DNA from: Aquimarina sp040786285
GTDB taxonomy: Bacteria > Bacteroidota > Bacteroidia > Flavobacteriales > Flavobacteriaceae
Reading direction: 5' to 3'
NCBI RefSeq assembly: GCF_040786285.1
Contig: NZ_JBFMKQ010000001.1
Location: forward strand, 744,001 to 808,000
DNA length: 64,000 nucleotides
The position numbers were made by a program, and so were the translations under genes. Positions 61,120 to 64,000 of the stretch are shown piece after piece. Position 1 is the stretch's first letter; the number at the start of each line of letters is the position of its first letter. The notes under the pieces were generated by a model. It saw nothing but the letters and a program-made list of their open reading frames with translations. It ran no database searches and was not told where the DNA came from.

Positions 61120-62076
61120 TTAGTATGTACATCCACATTTACTCTGTCGACAACCAAAGTCTAATCCTAAAGTAATCATATGAGACCCTGCCGCTGTACT
61201 TGGTTCTAATACCTCGTTTACATTAACCTGGTACCCATACGCTACATAAAAGTTAGATTTTTTAATTCCTATCATAGGAGATACAGAAAGAGGTTTAAAG
61301 TCTTGATCCACCAACGATCTTACGCTTATTCCTGCCCAATAATAATCCCCTCGGTGCATTTTTCGCACTTTTAGGTTAATATCTGTAGTTGAACGCCCAT
61401 CTCCTGCAAAGTTTTGATACAAAATAGAAGGTTCTACTTCAATATCACTAAATCTGTGATAAAAAGTATACCCAGTATATAAATAATAATTTTGTATCTG
61501 AGATGGTTCTGTAGGGTTAAAGTCATCTATCTGCTTCTGTAATAAGTTTACAGCATTAGCACTTAAAAAGAATCTTCCGATACGATATAGAAGTGCAATA
61601 TCAAAGTTAGAATCATTAACACTTATGTCTGCTAATCCAGGGTTAAATGGATTATCAGGATCACCATTATTAAACTCTGAAGTATCAATACCAAATTGGG
61701 TAAATTTATAACTAATACCAAATGATAAATACTGATTGTTATATTCGCTCAATGTTAAATGGTGAGCAAAAGACAACTGTATTCCTCTTTGGGTAGTAAA
61801 TCCATTCTGGTCATTAAATAATATAGCTCCTACTCCAGAGCGGTCAGATATTCTACCATCTATAGATAATGATTGAGTACCTGGTGAATCTTCAATACTT
61901 ACCCATTGCTCAAAACCAGAAGCTCTAACCTGCCAACAATCTCCTACACCTGCATATGCAGAGGATATTAAATATGGGTTATCTGCAATATACTGGTTTT
62001 GTACAGGAGCAAAAAACTCTTGTGCAAAAGTGCAATAGCTTGCAAATAGACTAAATATGATAATATATTTCTTCAT
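61120..62076 (-). CDS. PorP/SprF-family T9SS outer-membrane protein
   Basis: 318 residues: signal peptide MKKYIIIFSLFASYCTFAQ, then the family start FFAPVQNQYIADNPYLISSA, followed by an outer-membrane beta-barrel (alternating strands, terminal aromatic) with SRLSIDGRI-type turns and the C-terminal GLDFGCRQSKCGCTY, whose cysteines are unusual. PorP/SprF proteins serve as partners for particular T9SS type B substrates and are typically encoded next to them. Here the substrate is the adjacent upstream SprB-like gene, separated by 85 bases. Not SprF of F. johnsoniae itself by proof, but the same family. Confidence 0.88.
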   Translation of the reverse strand: MKKYIIIFSLFASYCTFAQEFFAPVQNQYIADNPYLISSAYAGVGDCWQVRASGFEQWVSIEDSPGTQSLSIDGRISDRSGVGAILFNDQNGFTTQRGIQLSFAHHLTLSEYNNQYLSFGISYKFTQFGIDTSEFNNGDPDNPFNPGLADISVNDSNFDIALLYRIGRFFLSANAVNLLQKQIDDFNPTEPSQIQNYYLYTGYTFYHRFSDIEVEPSILYQNFAGDGRSTTDINLKVRKMHRGDYYWAGISVRSLVDQDFKPLSVSPMIGIKKSNFYVAYGYQVNVNEVLEPSTAAGSHMITLGLDFGCRQSKCGCTY

Positions 62077-62161
62077 CTAACATTTAAAATTACAGATCAT
62101 TAACTTTTCTCTTTCTGTGTCCTTAACCATACAGTTTTATAACTCACTTAGTGCCTATATA

Positions 62162-64000
62162 TTATCTATATAATGTAAAGTGGCCTGTAAACTCTCTATT
62201 ATCAACATCATTAAGGATTATTGTATACCAGTAATCTCCAGAAGGAAGTTCTTTTCCTTGGTAAAGACCGGCCCATCCTTGTTGATCTCCTTTAAACTCT
62301 GCCAACATTCTACCGTATCGATCAAATATCATTACTTCCATGTTTTCAAAGAAGAATGGATCATCTGCATTAGGTGTAATCTGTCTTGGATACCAGAATC
62401 GCTCATCTGGATTACCATTTGGATTATCAGGTGTAAAGTAGTTCGGGATACGAATATTAATATACGTAAGGGTTTGAACAACCAGGGTTTCACATCCTGC
62501 TGCATCTACCACTCGTAATACATAATCTCCAGTCTCTCGTATTACAAAAATGTTTCCTGCTAATTCTGTGTAGTCTAATGGATCTAAATCATTAATTGTC
62601 ATACCATCTTCTAATCTCACAAAATAGTATGCATAGTTTGGTTCTCTATCAAACTGTCTTCCTCCGCTTACAATAATTTGATACTCATTAGGATCTTGCG
62701 GATTATTAGTCATTTGTGCAACCGGGGTCGTTAAAGGATCATAATTTAAGACCTCAACAGTTCCAATACTTCTTCTACACATCTGGAATTCCATAAATCC
62801 TTCATACTCACCAGGAGTAACCTCAAAAGTTTGATCAACCCCTGTATTGTTAGCTGGGTTCGGTGTTCCGTTGATACCATTAAGAGTATAAATAACACCT
62901 GATTCCTCAGACAGCTCACCTACATTGAATGTCACAAAGTATTGCTCTTCGCTTGTCATTACAGGATTCATAGGGTCGCTATAATCAAACTCAGGACATA
63001 CTAAGCTTGGTTCTAGCTCAGCTTCAAGTACTACACCAGGTGTAATATCTATGTTAAATGCACCTTGACAGTTTGCGCTATTCTGAGAATCTCTAATAAA
63101 CAAGGTGGTCGTTCCTCCTGGAAGATTATCGATAAACAAGTTTGCTGGGTCGGCAACCAATTGATAATTTACTCCATCAATACTCCAGTAATATTCTGGA
63201 CTAGCTGGTGGTAGTGGTTGCAATCCTCCAGAAATTGATATTGTTGCTGTACCATTCATATCTCCAGCACAATCTTCTGGTGTTGTCGCTGTTACTATTG
63301 CATCAATAGGAGCTGGTTCGATAATTTCAACATTCAACTCTTCTCTAGGACAACCGTTAAAATCTTCTACTTCTACACGATAAATGTCAGCCGGTAAGTC
63401 TGTGAACGTGTGTTCTGCCGGTAGACCATCTATATCATCTTCTAAGAACGTAAATACAGCATTTCCTGCACTATCATATAATGAATAGAAATATGGTGCA
63501 GTTCCTCCAGGAGTACCAGGAGGAGTAATTACTCTTATAGATACACGAATACTACCATCTGTTTCTCCATTACAAGAGATCGGTGTCTCATCTACATCTA
63601 TTTGGAATTCTATTGGTTGATCTATAACAAAGTTTTGAACATCATCTACACAATCTCCACTCGTTGTAGTATAGGTATAGCTTCCCGCTAATAAGTCACC
63701 AAAGAAACTTGTAGTTTGCGTATTTCCAGAACCAACTGGACCAGGAAGTTCAACCACATTACCTAGGTAGTCAGTACCTTCTACACGATATCCATAATTA
63801 CCTAGACCCCCTGTCGCTGTTGCATCAATAGAACCTGTTGGTTCGCTGAAACACACAATAAAGTCATTACTAAGGTCTAAGGTTACTACAAATGGATCAG
63901 GGTTTCTAACCTGTATCGTATTTGAAGCCGGAGACTCACACATGTTACCATCTCTAACATAGAAATCGTAATTTCCTGCTGGTAAACCAGCAAATGTATC
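62162..64000 (-). CDS. SprB-repeat adhesin-like protein with T9SS type B sorting domain, 5' part off the window
   Basis: The frame stays open to the window edge, so at least 612 residues of a much larger protein are seen; the ATG at 63943 is an internal codon. Visible are about three SprB-type repeats (for example FIVCFSEPTGSIDATATGGL, PISCNGETDGSIRVSIRV, PEDCAGDMNGTATISISGGL), each beginning with a conserved Cys and Gly-rich sheet, a less repetitive domain, then the C-terminal type B sorting domain: IRIPNYFTPDNPNGNPDERF, EVMIFDRYGRMLAEFKGDQQ and GYYWYTIILND-like end. Such proteins are exported by the T9SS and displayed for gliding or adhesion. The PorP/SprF gene next door is its likely partner. 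Confidence 0.9.
   Translation of the reverse strand, partial: DTFAGLPAGNYDFYVRDGNMCESPASNTIQVRNPDPFVVTLDLSNDFIVCFSEPTGSIDATATGGLGNYGYRVEGTDYLGNVVELPGPVGSGNTQTTSFFGDLLAGSYTYTTTSGDCVDDVQNFVIDQPIEFQIDVDETPISCNGETDGSIRVSIRVITPPGTPGGTAPYFYSLYDSAGNAVFTFLEDDIDGLPAEHTFTDLPADIYRVEVEDFNGCPREELNVEIIEPAPIDAIVTATTPEDCAGDMNGTATISISGGLQPLPPASPEYYWSIDGVNYQLVADPANLFIDNLPGGTTTLFIRDSQNSANCQGAFNIDITPGVVLEAELEPSLVCPEFDYSDPMNPVMTSEEQYFVTFNVGELSEESGVIYTLNGINGTPNPANNTGVDQTFEVTPGEYEGFMEFQMCRRSIGTVEVLNYDPLTTPVAQMTNNPQDPNEYQIIVSGGRQFDREPNYAYYFVRLEDGMTINDLDPLDYTELAGNIFVIRETGDYVLRVVDAAGCETLVVQTLTYINIRIPNYFTPDNPNGNPDERFWYPRQITPNADDPFFFENMEVMIFDRYGRMLAEFKGDQQGWAGLYQGKELPSGDYWYTIILNDVDNREFTGHFTLYR

Overview
The window comes from a gliding marine-type member of the Flavobacteriaceae (Bacteroidota). 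The genus is not provable from this window; an Aquimarina- or Tenacibaculum-like organism would fit. The reasons are the low GC, the TAnnTTTG-type promoter boxes, a flavobacterial atp/bactofilin neighbourhood, gliding and type IX secretion (T9SS) genes (SprE/PorW, PorP/SprF, a type B sorting-domain protein), and several families largely confined to Bacteroidota. Most genes lie on the minus strand. No tRNA, rRNA, CRISPR array or intact insertion sequence was seen.

Layout. 1-10.5 kb is core: the 3' end of atpB (cut by the window edge), two small ATP-synthase-linked membrane proteins, a small double-glycine-leader peptide gene overlapping atpZ, bactofilin, sprE, a PaaE-like reductase, a GT9/DUF4254 pair, a membrane protein, a small DUF6341-like protein and purD. 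10.7-47.4 kb is a large surface-polysaccharide locus. 47.4-62.1 kb is core again: a conserved unknown, GH3, M23 peptidase, tatA, tex, a DUF4837-like lipoprotein, a LysM lytic transglycosylase, pgk, holB and a DoxX-like protein. The window ends in a PorP/SprF gene and the 3' part of a very large SprB-like adhesin.

The polysaccharide locus carries four sugar pathways. (a) RmlBACD makes dTDP-L-rhamnose. (b) LegB-C-H-I-G, PtmE-like and LegF make CMP-legionaminic acid, followed by a HisF-like/HisH-like/PP-loop amidotransferase trio that probably installs an acetamidino group. (c) WbpB-D-E-type enzymes make a 2,3-diacetamido-uronic acid nucleotide; they are coupled to an L-2-hydroxyglutarate oxidase that may recycle the 2-hydroxyglutarate released by the WbpB-like step. 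(d) Ugd plus UDP-glucuronate decarboxylase make UDP-xylose. Assembly genes are an initiating sugar-phosphate transferase, a GT4, a GT-B-like protein, a Wzx flippase, three O-antigen polymerase/ligase family proteins and two Wzz-like co-polymerases. Two paralogous Ig/FISUMP lipoproteins flank an asparagine-synthetase-like protein, and one is translationally coupled to a polymerase/ligase gene.

The best candidates for something undescribed are the double-glycine peptide overlapping atpZ, the lhgO-wbpEDB recycling unit, the Ig-FISUMP lipoprotein/asparagine-synthetase-like module and the G8 tract inside legC. All functional statements rest on motif and family recognition by eye; no database search was run.
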